Assembly (NCBI GenBank): GCA_035292585.1
Contig: DATDPU010000089.1
Span: 100,559-164,558, forward strand
DNA: 64,000 nt
Source of the DNA: DASSFZ01 sp035292585
GTDB lineage: Bacteria > Chloroflexota > Anaerolineae > Fen-1058
Direction: 5' to 3'
Shown: one piece after another, positions 45,669-54,293 of the stretch
Layout of the letters: every line of letters starts with the position of its first letter
How positions within the stretch are numbered: position 1 is the stretch's first letter
Notes under the pieces: model-generated
What the model was told of the DNA's origin: nothing
Seen by the model: only the letters and a program-made list of their open reading frames with translations
Database searches by the model: none
Made by a program: the position numbers and the translations under genes

Positions 45669-46715
45669 TCAGGTCAAACGAACCGCGCGAAAAGCGAGCA
45701 GCGCCCGATCGATCTCTTGCGCCGAAACCCAGGCGTGCGTCACCGCGCGAAAACGACGCCTGCCCGCCAGATCGATCAGGACAGCGCGCTCCGCCAGCGC
45801 GCGCCCGACCGCTGCGGCGTCGAGCATCACTTCGGGCGACAGATCGAAGTACACCATGTTCGTCTTCACCCGATCGGGATCGACGACGAGACCGGGCGTA
45901 TCGGCCAGACCTTCCGCCAGGTGTTTGGCATTGGCGTGATCTTCAGCCAGCCGATCGACCATCGTTTCGAGCGCGACAATCCCGGCTGCCGCCAAGACAC
46001 CCACCTGGCGCATGCTGCCGCCGAGCACTTTGCGCGCGCGCCGCGCCTCGGCAATAAAGTCTTGGGGGCCGCACAACACCGAACCGACCGGCGCGCTCAA
46101 GCCTTTGCTCAAGCAAAACGTCACCGAGTCGGCGTCGCGGGTCAAGTCGGAAACCGGCACACCCAACGCCACCGCCGCATTGAAGATGCGCGCTCCATCG
46201 ATGTGGAACAACAACCCCAGCCGTTTGGCGAGCGCCGCAACCGACTGCGTGTAAGCCACGTCGAGCGGCACACCGCCCCGCGCATTGTGCGTGTTCTCCA
46301 GGCACACCAGCCGCGTGCGCGCCAGATGCGGATCGTCTTCGCGCAGCGCCTGCTCGATATCGTCCAGCCTGAGCCGGCCGTCGGGCTGATCCGGGATCGG
46401 GCGCGGGACGATGCCGCCCAGCGCGGCCATTCCACCTTGTTCATTGTTGATGATGTGCGTCGCCGCGCCGGCGATCACTTCGTCGCCGCGCCGGCAATGC
46501 GTCAGCAGCGCGACCAGGTTGCCCATTGTCCCGCTCGCGACGAACACCGCTGCCTCGTGCCCGACCCGCTCGGCGGCCAGCGCCTCAAGCCGCTGCACCG
46601 TCCGGTCGTCGCCGAAGACGTCGTCGCCTACTTCGGCCCGCGCCATCGCCTCGCGCATGGCTGCTGTAGGATGAGTCACCGTGTCGGAGCGCAAATCGAT
46701 ATAGCCGTTGATCAC
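45669..46715 (-). CDS. ltaE: low-specificity L-threonine aldolase
   Basis: A 348-residue PLP enzyme that splits threonine/allo-threonine to glycine and acetaldehyde. Hallmarks: YIDLRSDTVTHPTAAMREAM, VGDDVFGDDRTV, FVASGTMGNLVALLTHCR, HIDGARIFNAAVALG and the PLP lysine in VTFCLSKGLSAPVGSVLCG. Length is typical. It stands alone between spacers, with the glycine link to folate metabolism (folC elsewhere) only general. Confidence 0.95.
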   Translation of the reverse strand: MINGYIDLRSDTVTHPTAAMREAMARAEVGDDVFGDDRTVQRLEALAAERVGHEAAVFVASGTMGNLVALLTHCRRGDEVIAGAATHIINNEQGGMAALGGIVPRPIPDQPDGRLRLDDIEQALREDDPHLARTRLVCLENTHNARGGVPLDVAYTQSVAALAKRLGLLFHIDGARIFNAAVALGVPVSDLTRDADSVTFCLSKGLSAPVGSVLCGPQDFIAEARRARKVLGGSMRQVGVLAAAGIVALETMVDRLAEDHANAKHLAEGLADTPGLVVDPDRVKTNMVYFDLSPEVMLDAAAVGRALAERAVLIDLAGRRRFRAVTHAWVSAQEIDRALLAFRAVRLT

Positions 46716-46967
46716 GTGTCACCTTGCCAATAACGAATCGTGCGAGTTCGGTTTTTCCGGGCATAGCCTAGTACTTCGACAACTTGAAGTTGCATAGTTC
46801 CTGCCGCAGTTGCAGTGCGAAGCCGCCCCGTGGGCCTGCGGCGGACGGCAGTGCAACTGCCGTCCCAACCCCGCAGAATTAGGCGGTCGGGGTACTAGCG
46901 CCTATCCGCTGGAACGCCCACGAGGGGCTAAACTACGCGGGAGCTGGCCTCACACGAGCATCGAGGG
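46716..46967. other. gene-free stretch with inverted repeats, possible MITE remnant
   Basis: CCTAGTACTTCGAC near 46769 and GGGGTACTAGCG near 46893 could be terminal inverted repeats around GGCAGTTGCACTGCC-type palindromes. A GAGGGGCTAAACTACG stretch near 46923 resembles one end of the 54182 MITE. No gene is seen. Confidence 0.4.
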
Positions 46968-47780
46968 TCAATACTGCCGCACCACGGCGCGATACGCGCC
47001 GGGCTGGCGGCTCTGCATGTTTTGCAATTCCTCGCGGTAGCGGCGCACCTCGTCCAGATCGATGCGCGCCAACGCGTAACCTTCGATCTCTTCGTCGACG
47101 CGCGCGAAGATTTGCCCGCGCGGCCCGATGATCATCGTCTCACCGCAGAACGAGAGCGTGGCATCCTGCCCGATGCGATTGGCGGCCGCGACAAACAACG
47201 AGTTTTCCAGCGCGCGCGCCAGCAGGTACGAGCGCCATTCCTCGGCGTTCGGCTTCTCCCAGTTCGCGCACACCAACAGCAGGTCGACGCCGTCGAGTGC
47301 GTACGCGCGCGCCGCCTCCGGGAACGCGAGGTCCCAGCCCACGAGCAAACCCACGTTCCCGAAATCCGCCTCGATCAACGGGAAACGGAATCCATTGCGG
47401 AAGGCCAGCTTCTCTTCGCCCTTCAGATGCACCTTGCGATACTCGCCGACCAGATCGCCATCCGGCCCGACCAGCACCGCCGAGTTGTACAACACCGATT
47501 CGACTTTCTCCTTCGCGGGCAGGCCGAACGCCACGTACACGCCAAACTCGCTCGCCCGTTGCGCGATCAGGTTGACCGAAGGCCCTGGCACGCGCTGCGC
47601 AAAATCGGTGAAACGCACGCCGCACTCGTAGCCCGTCGTCGCCAGCTCGGGGAACACGATCAGATCGACTTTCTGCGCCAACGCGATTTTCTCGATCCAT
47701 TCCGACATCTTCACCAGATTGTCTTCCATCCGGTTGAGCTCGACTTGCATCTGAACGCAGGCGATGGTCACTTCGCGCAT
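46968..47780 (-). CDS. carbon-nitrogen hydrolase-fold protein lacking the catalytic cysteine
   Basis: A 270-residue nitrilase-superfamily protein. Glu45 (IVFPELATTGYECG) and Lys116 (EYRKVHLKGEEKLAF) of the Glu-Lys-Cys triad are present. At the nucleophile position the sequence is NVGLLVGWDLAFPEAAR, with Gly148 where the family has Cys (codon GGC, one base from TGC). The remaining fold (DLLLVCANWEKP; MIIGPRGQIFARVDEEIEGY) is well preserved, so this is not an obviously decaying gene. It may be a non-catalytic binding protein or use another chemistry; a sequencing error is possible. No operon partners. Confidence 0.88.
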   Translation of the reverse strand: MREVTIACVQMQVELNRMEDNLVKMSEWIEKIALAQKVDLIVFPELATTGYECGVRFTDFAQRVPGPSVNLIAQRASEFGVYVAFGLPAKEKVESVLYNSAVLVGPDGDLVGEYRKVHLKGEEKLAFRNGFRFPLIEADFGNVGLLVGWDLAFPEAARAYALDGVDLLLVCANWEKPNAEEWRSYLLARALENSLFVAAANRIGQDATLSFCGETMIIGPRGQIFARVDEEIEGYALARIDLDEVRRYREELQNMQSRQPGAYRAVVRQY

Positions 47781-47794
47781 GGAATCTCCTTAGA

Positions 47795-47856
47795 CCGGTT
47801 ACCTGTTTACTTGCTACCTGTACACAAGTAGCAGGTAGACAGGTAGCAGGCAGACC
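47795..47856. repeat. TTACCTGTTTACTTGC / GTAGCAGGTAGACAGG inverted repeat
   Basis: Upstream of the nitrilase-like gene; same word family as 9360, 11152 and 24575, arranged as an imperfect hairpin. Confidence 0.65.
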
Positions 47857-47925
47857 GTACGAACATTCGTTCGGCAAGATTATGGCTGATTCCCGTTAGC
47901 GTGTCAAGCATAACCAAGCGTCCAA

Positions 47926-48855
47926 CTAACCAACTATCAAGCCATCCAACTCATTCAACACGCGCGCCAACTCCTCCGGCAACGGCGCGGTAAAGGTTCG
48001 TTCTTCACCGGTCGAAGGCAGGCGCAAGGTCAAGCGCGCTGCGTGCAGAAAGTGGCGCGCGATGGGTAACGACGGCTTCCGGCGGCCGTACACCGCATCG
48101 CCGACGAGCGGATGTCCGAGCCACGCGAAGTGGACGCGAATCTGATGCGTGCGGCCGGTTTCAGGATACGCCTCGACCAGCGTATACGCCCCGCTCTCCA
48201 ATCTCCAATATCGAATCACTTTATACCGCGTGCGCGCCGCCCTGCCAGCCAGCGCCACGGCCATCCGCTTGCGATGTAAACGATCGCGTGCGATCGGCGC
48301 ATCGATGACGCCTTCGGCCGGCTCGACGCGGCCCTCGACCAGCGCCCAATACACCTTCTTCACCGCGCGCGCTTTGAACTGGCGTTGCAGCTCGCGGAGC
48401 GCCGCAGCGTGCTTGGCGACGATGATCAGTCCAGACGTATCTTTATCGAGCCGATGCACGATGCCGGGACGTATCTCGCCGCCAACACCCTTCAAGTCCG
48501 GTGCGTGGGCGAGCACGGCATTGACCAGCGTGCCCCGATCGTGGCCCGCCGCCGGGTGCACCACCAGCCCCGCCGGCTTGTCGATCACGATCAAGTCGGC
48601 GTCTTCGTAGACGATGTTGAGCGGGATGGGTTCGGGTTCGAGGGCGGCCGGCGCAGGCGGCGGGATGCGCACCACAACCTGATCCCCCTGCCCCACCTTG
48701 CGCGCCGCAGCGGTCACTACACCGTTGACGGTGACGCAGCCGCCGTCGATCAGCCGCTGGACGGCGCTGCGCGACAACTCGGGCACGCGCGCGGCGACGA
48801 ACTTATCCAGTCGGTCGCGCACGTCTGCCTGCAAGGTGATGACATGATCAGGCAT
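47926..48855 (-). CDS. rluD: 23S rRNA pseudouridine synthase RluD-type
   Basis: A 309-residue RluA/RluD-family enzyme. An S4 RNA-binding domain (residues about 13-75, RLDKFVAARVPELSRSAVQR) precedes the catalytic domain with HRLDKDTSGLIIVAK (catalytic Asp), VVHPAAGHDRGTLVNAV and YPETGRTHQIRVHFAWLGHP. The family modifies helix 69 of 23S rRNA. The last residues (GLIVG) and stop codon are made from an AACTAACCAACTA-type repeat. Its position behind two lspA genes matches the common lspA-rluD order. Confidence 0.95.
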   Translation of the reverse strand: MPDHVITLQADVRDRLDKFVAARVPELSRSAVQRLIDGGCVTVNGVVTAAARKVGQGDQVVVRIPPPAPAALEPEPIPLNIVYEDADLIVIDKPAGLVVHPAAGHDRGTLVNAVLAHAPDLKGVGGEIRPGIVHRLDKDTSGLIIVAKHAAALRELQRQFKARAVKKVYWALVEGRVEPAEGVIDAPIARDRLHRKRMAVALAGRAARTRYKVIRYWRLESGAYTLVEAYPETGRTHQIRVHFAWLGHPLVGDAVYGRRKPSLPIARHFLHAARLTLRLPSTGEERTFTAPLPEELARVLNELDGLIVG

Positions 48856-48969
48856 AGGCTACAGCTTACGGAATACGCAACACGCGCGATTCCAGCGGTT
48901 TCTGCAGCACGTATCCCACTCCGCTGCGCTACGGGGACTGTAGTTCCGTAAATCAACCTGGAAACCGCT

Positions 48970-49509
48970 CTAACGCTCTTCGACATGCTCCACAGGCGCC
49001 GTATCGAGAGCAGTCAAGTCTTTCGAGGCCCGTCTACCGTCGAACAAGAACGCGGTCGCCAGTAAGACAATCCCGATCGAGATCGCGCTATCGGACACGT
49101 TGAATCGCGCAAAAGCGCCGACCGCGACAAAATCGACGACGTAGCCCAAGCGCAACCGATCGATCAGGTTGCCAATCGCGCCGCCCAACACCAACGCCAA
49201 TGCCAGGCGCGCCAACCAACGCTCAGGCGGCATCGCCCGCACATAGCGCACCAGCCCCACGATGACGACGATCGCTATAATTGCAAGGAACGTGTTGGCA
49301 TCCTTGAATAACCCGAACGCTATGCCGGTGTTCGTCACGTGCGTGATCGCCAAGAGGTCAGCTAGCGCCGGGATGGGGTAAATGTACTGGCCCGGCGCGA
49401 GGTTCGTCAAGACCAGCCACTTGGTGAGCTGATCGAGCACGACCACCCCGCCGATCAGCAGAGGCACAACCGAAAATCTACGCCGATAAACAAGCCTATC
49501 CGCGTTCAC
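48970..49509 (-). CDS. lspA: lipoprotein signal peptidase, copy 1
   Basis: A 179-residue membrane aspartyl protease that removes prolipoprotein signal peptides. Four membrane helices, with the conserved ITHVTNTGIAFGLF, GGAIGNLIDRLRLGYVVDFV and RFNVSDSAISIG; the two catalytic Asp are in NLIDR and NVSDSA. The C-terminal 25 residues are polar and variable. It starts 29 bases after copy 2. Several lipoproteins in this window (PhnD, 30761) are natural substrates. Confidence 0.94.
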   Translation of the reverse strand: MNADRLVYRRRFSVVPLLIGGVVVLDQLTKWLVLTNLAPGQYIYPIPALADLLAITHVTNTGIAFGLFKDANTFLAIIAIVVIVGLVRYVRAMPPERWLARLALALVLGGAIGNLIDRLRLGYVVDFVAVGAFARFNVSDSAISIGIVLLATAFLFDGRRASKDLTALDTAPVEHVEER

Positions 49510-49538
49510 GCACGCTATCCTTATCCAGCCACTTCACG

Positions 49539-50060
49539 TCAACCGGGGAATTGCTCACCGCCCGACGAGGGATCGGGCTTTTGAGGTTCAGGGACAGGCG
49601 CCGCCCGGCCCTCATGCCACATCGCGACCGCCAGCAGGGCCACGCCGATCACGATCGCGCTATCGGCCACGTTGAACACCGGCCAAAACTTGAAGTCGAT
49701 GAAGTCGACCACGTAGCCTAAGCGCAACCGGTCGGTCAGGTTGCCGAACGCGCCGCCCAGTTGCAATCCCAGCGCCAGCCGCACCAGCCATTGGTCTTTG
49801 GGCAGATTGCGCAGATACAACACGATCACGCTGATGACGATAACGGCGACGAAAATGAAGAACGTGCCGGCTTCTTTAAACAGGCCAAACGCCACACCCG
49901 AATTGGTGACGTGCGTGATCGCAAACAGCCCCGACAACGCCGGGATCGGGTAGATCGACTCGTTGACGGGCAAGGCGCCGGACACCAGCCACTTGGTGAG
50001 CTGGTCCAGCGCATAGGTGATGATCGCCAGGACGGGGACAACCGGAACTTGTTTCAACAC
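49539..50060 (-). CDS. lspA: lipoprotein signal peptidase, copy 2
   Basis: A 173-residue paralogue of copy 1 with all signature blocks (ALDQLTKWLVSGALPVNESI; ITHVTNSGVAFGLFKEAGTF; GGAFGNLTDRLRLGYVVDFI; VFNVADSAIVIG), so the catalytic Asp pair is kept. Helices align throughout with copy 1; the Pro-rich C-terminal tails differ. It is upstream in the pair and probably read with copy 1 and rluD. Confidence 0.94.
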   Translation of the reverse strand: MLKQVPVVPVLAIITYALDQLTKWLVSGALPVNESIYPIPALSGLFAITHVTNSGVAFGLFKEAGTFFIFVAVIVISVIVLYLRNLPKDQWLVRLALGLQLGGAFGNLTDRLRLGYVVDFIDFKFWPVFNVADSAIVIGVALLAVAMWHEGRAAPVPEPQKPDPSSGGEQFPG

Positions 50061-50069
50061 GCTATCCTA

Positions 50070-50210
50070 AAAACTAGATGATCAGCCTTAACGCTTTTGC
50101 TCACCGACTGCGTCCGCGCGGTCGATCAGGATAGACACCCGCGTAGACGCGGGCTTGGAGCGGCAAAAGCGCAACTTGTGATCGCGCGGAGCATAACTAG
50201 ACGGTCAGCC
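50070..50210. repeat. direct-repeat-flanked palindromic insert beside the DksA-like gene
   Basis: AACTAGATGATCAGCCTTAA (about 50073) and AACTAGACGGTCAGCCTTAA (about 50190) flank a CTGCGTCCGCGCGG / GACGCGGGCTTGGAGCGG palindromic insert. The second copy includes the DksA-like stop codon, so the first looks like a duplicated gene end. Confidence 0.6.
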
Positions 50211-50552
50211 TTAACGCTCGCGCTTGCGCTGGCAGTCCATGCACAGCTCGGCATAGGGAATTGCTTTCAAGCGCGCGGGATCGATCGGTTGGTTGCACTC
50301 GACGCACAGCCCGTAAGTGCCGTTCTCAAAGCGGCGCAGCGCATCGTTCACTTGCTTCAATAAGCCCTCGGCGTTGATGCGCATCGCCAGGTCTTTGGCT
50401 TGATCGAACGCCGCCGTTCCGTCGTCGGCCTGATGGTTGCCATAGCCGAGGTTATCCTGCACCGCGACTTCCGTAAGCCCCGCGAGCACTTCGTCGAGCC
50501 GCGCCTGCTCGACCAGGAGCGCCTTCTTCAGTCGTTCATAAGGAACCGGCAT
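50211..50552 (-). CDS. DksA/TraR-family zinc-finger protein
   Basis: A 113-residue protein: N-terminal helical coiled coil (PYERLKKALLVEQARLDEVL), then a four-Cys zinc finger, CVECNQPIDPARLKAIPYAE then LCMDC. This is the DksA/TraR fold, which binds RNA polymerase through the secondary channel in proteobacteria. The acidic tip residues of DksA are not obvious, so a ppGpp-cofactor role is uncertain. It is upstream of the lspA pair on the same strand with a palindromic insert between. Confidence 0.88.
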   Translation of the reverse strand: MPVPYERLKKALLVEQARLDEVLAGLTEVAVQDNLGYGNHQADDGTAAFDQAKDLAMRINAEGLLKQVNDALRRFENGTYGLCVECNQPIDPARLKAIPYAELCMDCQRKRER

Positions 50553-50609
50553 AATCCCTCTCCCCGGGCCTATTCTACCCGACGCAGCCTTTTACGGCAA
50601 GACAGCGTA

Positions 50610-50783
50610 GCGCGTATCACTGATGGCGTATGGCGTGTTGCGTATAGCGTATTGCGTGTGGCTCATCGCTGAGAACATTGCACATTCTGCATTCTACATT
50701 CTGCATTCCACATTCTGCATTCCACATTCTACATTCCACATTCCACATTCTGCATTCTACATTCTGCATTCCACATTCCTCCT
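50610..50783 (+). repeat. GCGTAT-type repeat followed by a CATTCNN heptamer array
   Basis: GCGTATGGCGTGTTGCGTAT words (50610-50660) are followed by about 14 tandem copies of a CATTCYR heptamer (50676-50780). The array stops at the ileS stop codon. A second heptamer array lies at the other side of ileS. Confidence 0.8.
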
Positions 50784-53700
50784 TCATCCTTTCCTCTCCA
50801 CTCCAATTCTCAACCGCGTCCCATCCAGACTATTCTCATCGGTCACCGATCCAGCCGCTGGCGCGCCAAACCGCACCTCGTCGCTCAGCGTCTCGGCCTT
50901 GATGTAGTCTTGCCACTGTTCAATCGCCAATCTCAAATCGCCATCCGTCTCGATGGTGGTGAGGATGTGATCCGAGATCGCGAAGTCGGCTTGCTTGCGC
51001 AGGTCTTGAATCCGGCGCACCACATCCCGCGCCTGACCTTCCTGCATTAGCTCAGGTGTCAGCGCGGTGTCGAGCGCGACGACGACGCCGGCCTCCGACG
51101 CGACGGCAAAGCCTGCGCGCGGTTGGGGCGTGACCAGCACTTCGTCGGGCGCGAGCTCAAAGCTGTTGTCCCCCGAGCCGACTAAAGTCGGCGCCCCAGC
51201 TCGAAGATTTGTGACGACCTGATTGGCATCGGCCTGGGCCAGCGCCTGGCGCAACGCCGGGAAGCGCGCGCCAAACTTAGGCCCCAGCTTCTTATTGTCC
51301 GGCAACAGCCGGTATGTGACCAGTTCGGCTTCGTTCGCGGCCAGCGCAACCGACTTGACGTTGAGCTCATCGGCGATGACATCGGCCATGCGCTGAACGC
51401 GGGCGCGGCCGGCATCGGGCACGACGACGACCGCTTTCGCGAGCGGCTGGCGCACCTTCAGGTTGTTGCTGGCGCGCGTGGCGTGACCCAGCGTCACCAC
51501 CTGCCGCGCGAGCGCCACGTCGGCCAACAAGTCAGCGTCGATTAGAGAAGCGTCGGCGGCCGGCCAATCGCAGTGATGCACCGACTCCGGCGCAGTCGCT
51601 TCGAAGCTGCGGACGAGGTTCTGGTACAGCGCCTCGCTCAAGAACGGCAGCATCGGCGCGAGCAGTTTTGCCAGCGTTACCAGCACTTCATACAGCGTGG
51701 CGTACGCGGCGTGCTTGTCGGCGTCCGACTCGCTCTTCCAGAAACGACGGCGCGAGCGGCGCACGTACCAGTTGCTCAAGTCGTCGACGAACGGCTCGAT
51801 CGCACGGGCGACGCGGGGCGCATCGTAGTCGTCGAGCGCGGCGGTCGCTTCACCGATCAGCTCGTGCAGCCGAGCGATGATCCAGCGATCCAACGCCTGC
51901 AAATCTCCATTCCCCAATATCTTCTTATCCGGCGTCCACCCGTCGAGGTTGGCATAGGTGGTGAAGAACGAATACACATTCCACAGGGGAATGAAGAACT
52001 GGCGGCGCACCTCGGCGGCGGGCTTGCGCCCGAACCAGATGTCCGCGTCGTAGCGCTGCCGGACGAACAGCCAGCGCATCACATCCGCGCCCAGTTCGTC
52101 GGCTGCCTCGTTGAACTCGATCGAGTTGCCCCACGATTTGTGCATCGGGCGGCCGTCCTCGCCCAGCAGCGTGGCGAAGCCCAGGATCGTCTGCGTCGGC
52201 GGCTGTTCGGTGAGCACTGCGCCCATCGTGATCAGCGCGTAGAACCAGTTGCGGAACTGGCCGGGGAACGATTCGGTGATGAAGTTGGCCGGGAACCACT
52301 TCTCCCAATACGATCGATCGGTGCTGTAACCCAGCGTCGACATCGACACGATGCCGGCGTCCAGCCACGGGTTGCCCACATCCTTGATGCGCTCGACCCG
52401 CGCGCCGCAGTGGGCGCACTTGATCTTCACCGCGTCGATGAACGGGCGGTGCGGCGTGTGGCCCTCGAACGTCGCCCAGCCTTCGACCGCGCGCTCCTTC
52501 AGTTCCGGCTGCGAGCCGATCACCTCGAACGCGCCGCACGCCTTGCACTCCCAGATCGGCAGCGCCAGGCCGTAGTAGCGCTTCTTGCTGATCATCCAAT
52601 CGTGCATGTTGCGCAGCCAATCGAGTTCGCGATCCTGGCCGAAGTCGGGAATCCAGCGGATCTGGTCGTTCACGTCGATCAGCAGCTGGCGCATGCCGTC
52701 CATCGAGATGAACCATTCGTCGACCAGCCGGAACACCAGCGGCGTCTGGCAGCGCCAGCACTGCGGGTAGCGGTGCGTGTACTTTTCGAGCCGATAGAAA
52801 CGGCCCTTGATCTTGAGTTCTTCGACGATCGGATCGGTCACCTCGTTCACGTGCAGGCCGCTCAACCAACCGAAGCCGCCCAGGTACACGCCGTCTTCGT
52901 CGAGCGGCGCGACGATGGGCAGGTGGTACTGCTTGCCCAGCGCGAAGTCTTCCGCGCCGCATCCCGGCGCGATGTGGACCATGCCGGTTCCTTCCTCCAC
53001 GCCGACCTCATCCCACAGGATGACGCGGTGCGCTTCGGGCACGCCGAACTCTTGATTGAGCGGTAGATCGTCGAACGGGCCGACGTAGCGCCAGCCTTCC
53101 ATGTCCCGACCCTTCAACTCGGCGACGACTTCGTACTCGCCCCTGAGCACGTGCAGCGTGCCCTTCGAGAGATACAGGTATTCCTCGATACCTGCGCGGC
53201 TGGTCTGCCGGACTTTCACGTAATCCAGATCGGGGCCGACCGCCGCCGCGACATTGGAAGTGAGCGTCCACGGCGTCGTCGTCCACACCAGCAGGCTCTC
53301 GCGCGTCTCGCCATCGCCCCAATGTCCGGCGAGCGGGAAGCGGACGGTGAGACCCGGATCGACTTTCTCGATGTAGCCTTCGGTGACGATCTCGTGTTGG
53401 CTGATGCCCGTGCCGCAACGCCAGCACCACGGCATCACGTCGTGGCCCTTGTAGATCCAACCCCGGTCGAAACAGGTTTTGAGGAAGCGCCAGATCTGGT
53501 AATTGTTCTCGTTGCTGAAGGTGAAGTACGAGCCGCCGACGTTCGGCAACCCCAGCTGGCCGACCACCTGCTCGACCGTGCCTTCCAGCCAGCCATCCGG
53601 CGCCTGATACTCGATCACCTGATTCGGGTTTTCGCCCAACTTATCGCGCAGCCAGCGCAGCTGCTCCGGGCTGTCCCAATTCACCCAATACCCCAAGCGG

Positions 53701-54113
53701 ATCGACTGCTCGGTTTGCACGGCGGCGAAGTTCAGCACGCGCTGCTTGCACAGCACGACGAACGGCGCGATGCCGTAATCTTCAATGTCGCGCTTGCTCT
53801 TGAAGCCCAGGTCGCGCTCGACGTTGACCTCGATCCACAAACCCTGGCAATCGAAGCCATTCTGCCAGCGCTCGTTATAGCCCTGCATCGCGTAATAGCG
53901 CTGCCACAGGTCCTTGTAGGTGCGGCCCCAGGCGTGATGCACGCCCATCGGGTTGTTGGCCGTGATCGGCCCGTCGAGGAACGAGAAGCGCTTGTCGGAC
54001 GACGCGCGCAGGCGGCGCAGCTGATTGAATGCGTCGCTATCTTTCCACCAGTGCAGAATCTCGCGCTCCTGGGTGGGGAAATCAACCGTGGTCGGTACAG
54101 ATTTGAAAGGCAT
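50784..54113 (-). CDS. ileS: isoleucyl-tRNA synthetase, atypical signature motifs
   Basis: An 1109-residue class I synthetase. The Rossmann start is GPITANNPMGVHHAWGRTYK, with GVHH in place of HIGH, and the KMSKS loop reads GRPMHKSWGNSIEF. The CP1 editing domain is intact (TTTPWTLTSN; EGTGMVHIAPGCGAEDFALG), as is WFISMDGMRQ before the anticodon-binding region. Two Cys pairs (CWRCGTGIS, CWRCQTPL) suggest zinc sites. The C-terminal domain is long. A strong GCAGGAGG ribosome site precedes the ATG. It lies 283 bases downstream of alaX and probably shares the Ile-type T-box leader at 55150. Confidence 0.93.
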   Translation of the reverse strand: MPFKSVPTTVDFPTQEREILHWWKDSDAFNQLRRLRASSDKRFSFLDGPITANNPMGVHHAWGRTYKDLWQRYYAMQGYNERWQNGFDCQGLWIEVNVERDLGFKSKRDIEDYGIAPFVVLCKQRVLNFAAVQTEQSIRLGYWVNWDSPEQLRWLRDKLGENPNQVIEYQAPDGWLEGTVEQVVGQLGLPNVGGSYFTFSNENNYQIWRFLKTCFDRGWIYKGHDVMPWCWRCGTGISQHEIVTEGYIEKVDPGLTVRFPLAGHWGDGETRESLLVWTTTPWTLTSNVAAAVGPDLDYVKVRQTSRAGIEEYLYLSKGTLHVLRGEYEVVAELKGRDMEGWRYVGPFDDLPLNQEFGVPEAHRVILWDEVGVEEGTGMVHIAPGCGAEDFALGKQYHLPIVAPLDEDGVYLGGFGWLSGLHVNEVTDPIVEELKIKGRFYRLEKYTHRYPQCWRCQTPLVFRLVDEWFISMDGMRQLLIDVNDQIRWIPDFGQDRELDWLRNMHDWMISKKRYYGLALPIWECKACGAFEVIGSQPELKERAVEGWATFEGHTPHRPFIDAVKIKCAHCGARVERIKDVGNPWLDAGIVSMSTLGYSTDRSYWEKWFPANFITESFPGQFRNWFYALITMGAVLTEQPPTQTILGFATLLGEDGRPMHKSWGNSIEFNEAADELGADVMRWLFVRQRYDADIWFGRKPAAEVRRQFFIPLWNVYSFFTTYANLDGWTPDKKILGNGDLQALDRWIIARLHELIGEATAALDDYDAPRVARAIEPFVDDLSNWYVRRSRRRFWKSESDADKHAAYATLYEVLVTLAKLLAPMLPFLSEALYQNLVRSFEATAPESVHHCDWPAADASLIDADLLADVALARQVVTLGHATRASNNLKVRQPLAKAVVVVPDAGRARVQRMADVIADELNVKSVALAANEAELVTYRLLPDNKKLGPKFGARFPALRQALAQADANQVVTNLRAGAPTLVGSGDNSFELAPDEVLVTPQPRAGFAVASEAGVVVALDTALTPELMQEGQARDVVRRIQDLRKQADFAISDHILTTIETDGDLRLAIEQWQDYIKAETLSDEVRFGAPAAGSVTDENSLDGTRLRIGVERKG

Positions 54114-54181
54114 CGCGCGACCTCCTGCCAGAACTAAAAGGATTGATCCACGAATTCACACGAATCTACATTCATCATTCT

Positions 54182-54293
54182 CAGTACATCACGAAATCCG
54201 TAGTTTAGCCCCCTGCTTGCGCCCCCTGGTGGGGTTGTGGGCGGCAAAAACGGGCACAAGGCCCTAGGCTACGGGACGTTTCGTGAACTACTG
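54182..54293. mobile_element. 112-bp MITE-like element between alaX and ileS
   Basis: The ends CAGTACATCACGAAATCCG and, in reverse complement, CAGTAGTTCACGAAACGTCC are imperfect terminal inverted repeats that continue to TAG. ATTCT lies on both sides and may be a target duplication, though the surrounding CATTC heptamers could supply it by chance. A truncated inverted relative is at 43708. No transposase frame. Confidence 0.75.

Noticed and set aside
50676..50783. CRISPR array
   Set aside because: The CATTCNN units are contiguous heptamers without unique spacers of constant length, and no cas genes are nearby.
51573..53066. 497-codon plus-strand frame over ileS
   Set aside because: Antisense to conserved synthetase sequence; no motif or start signal.
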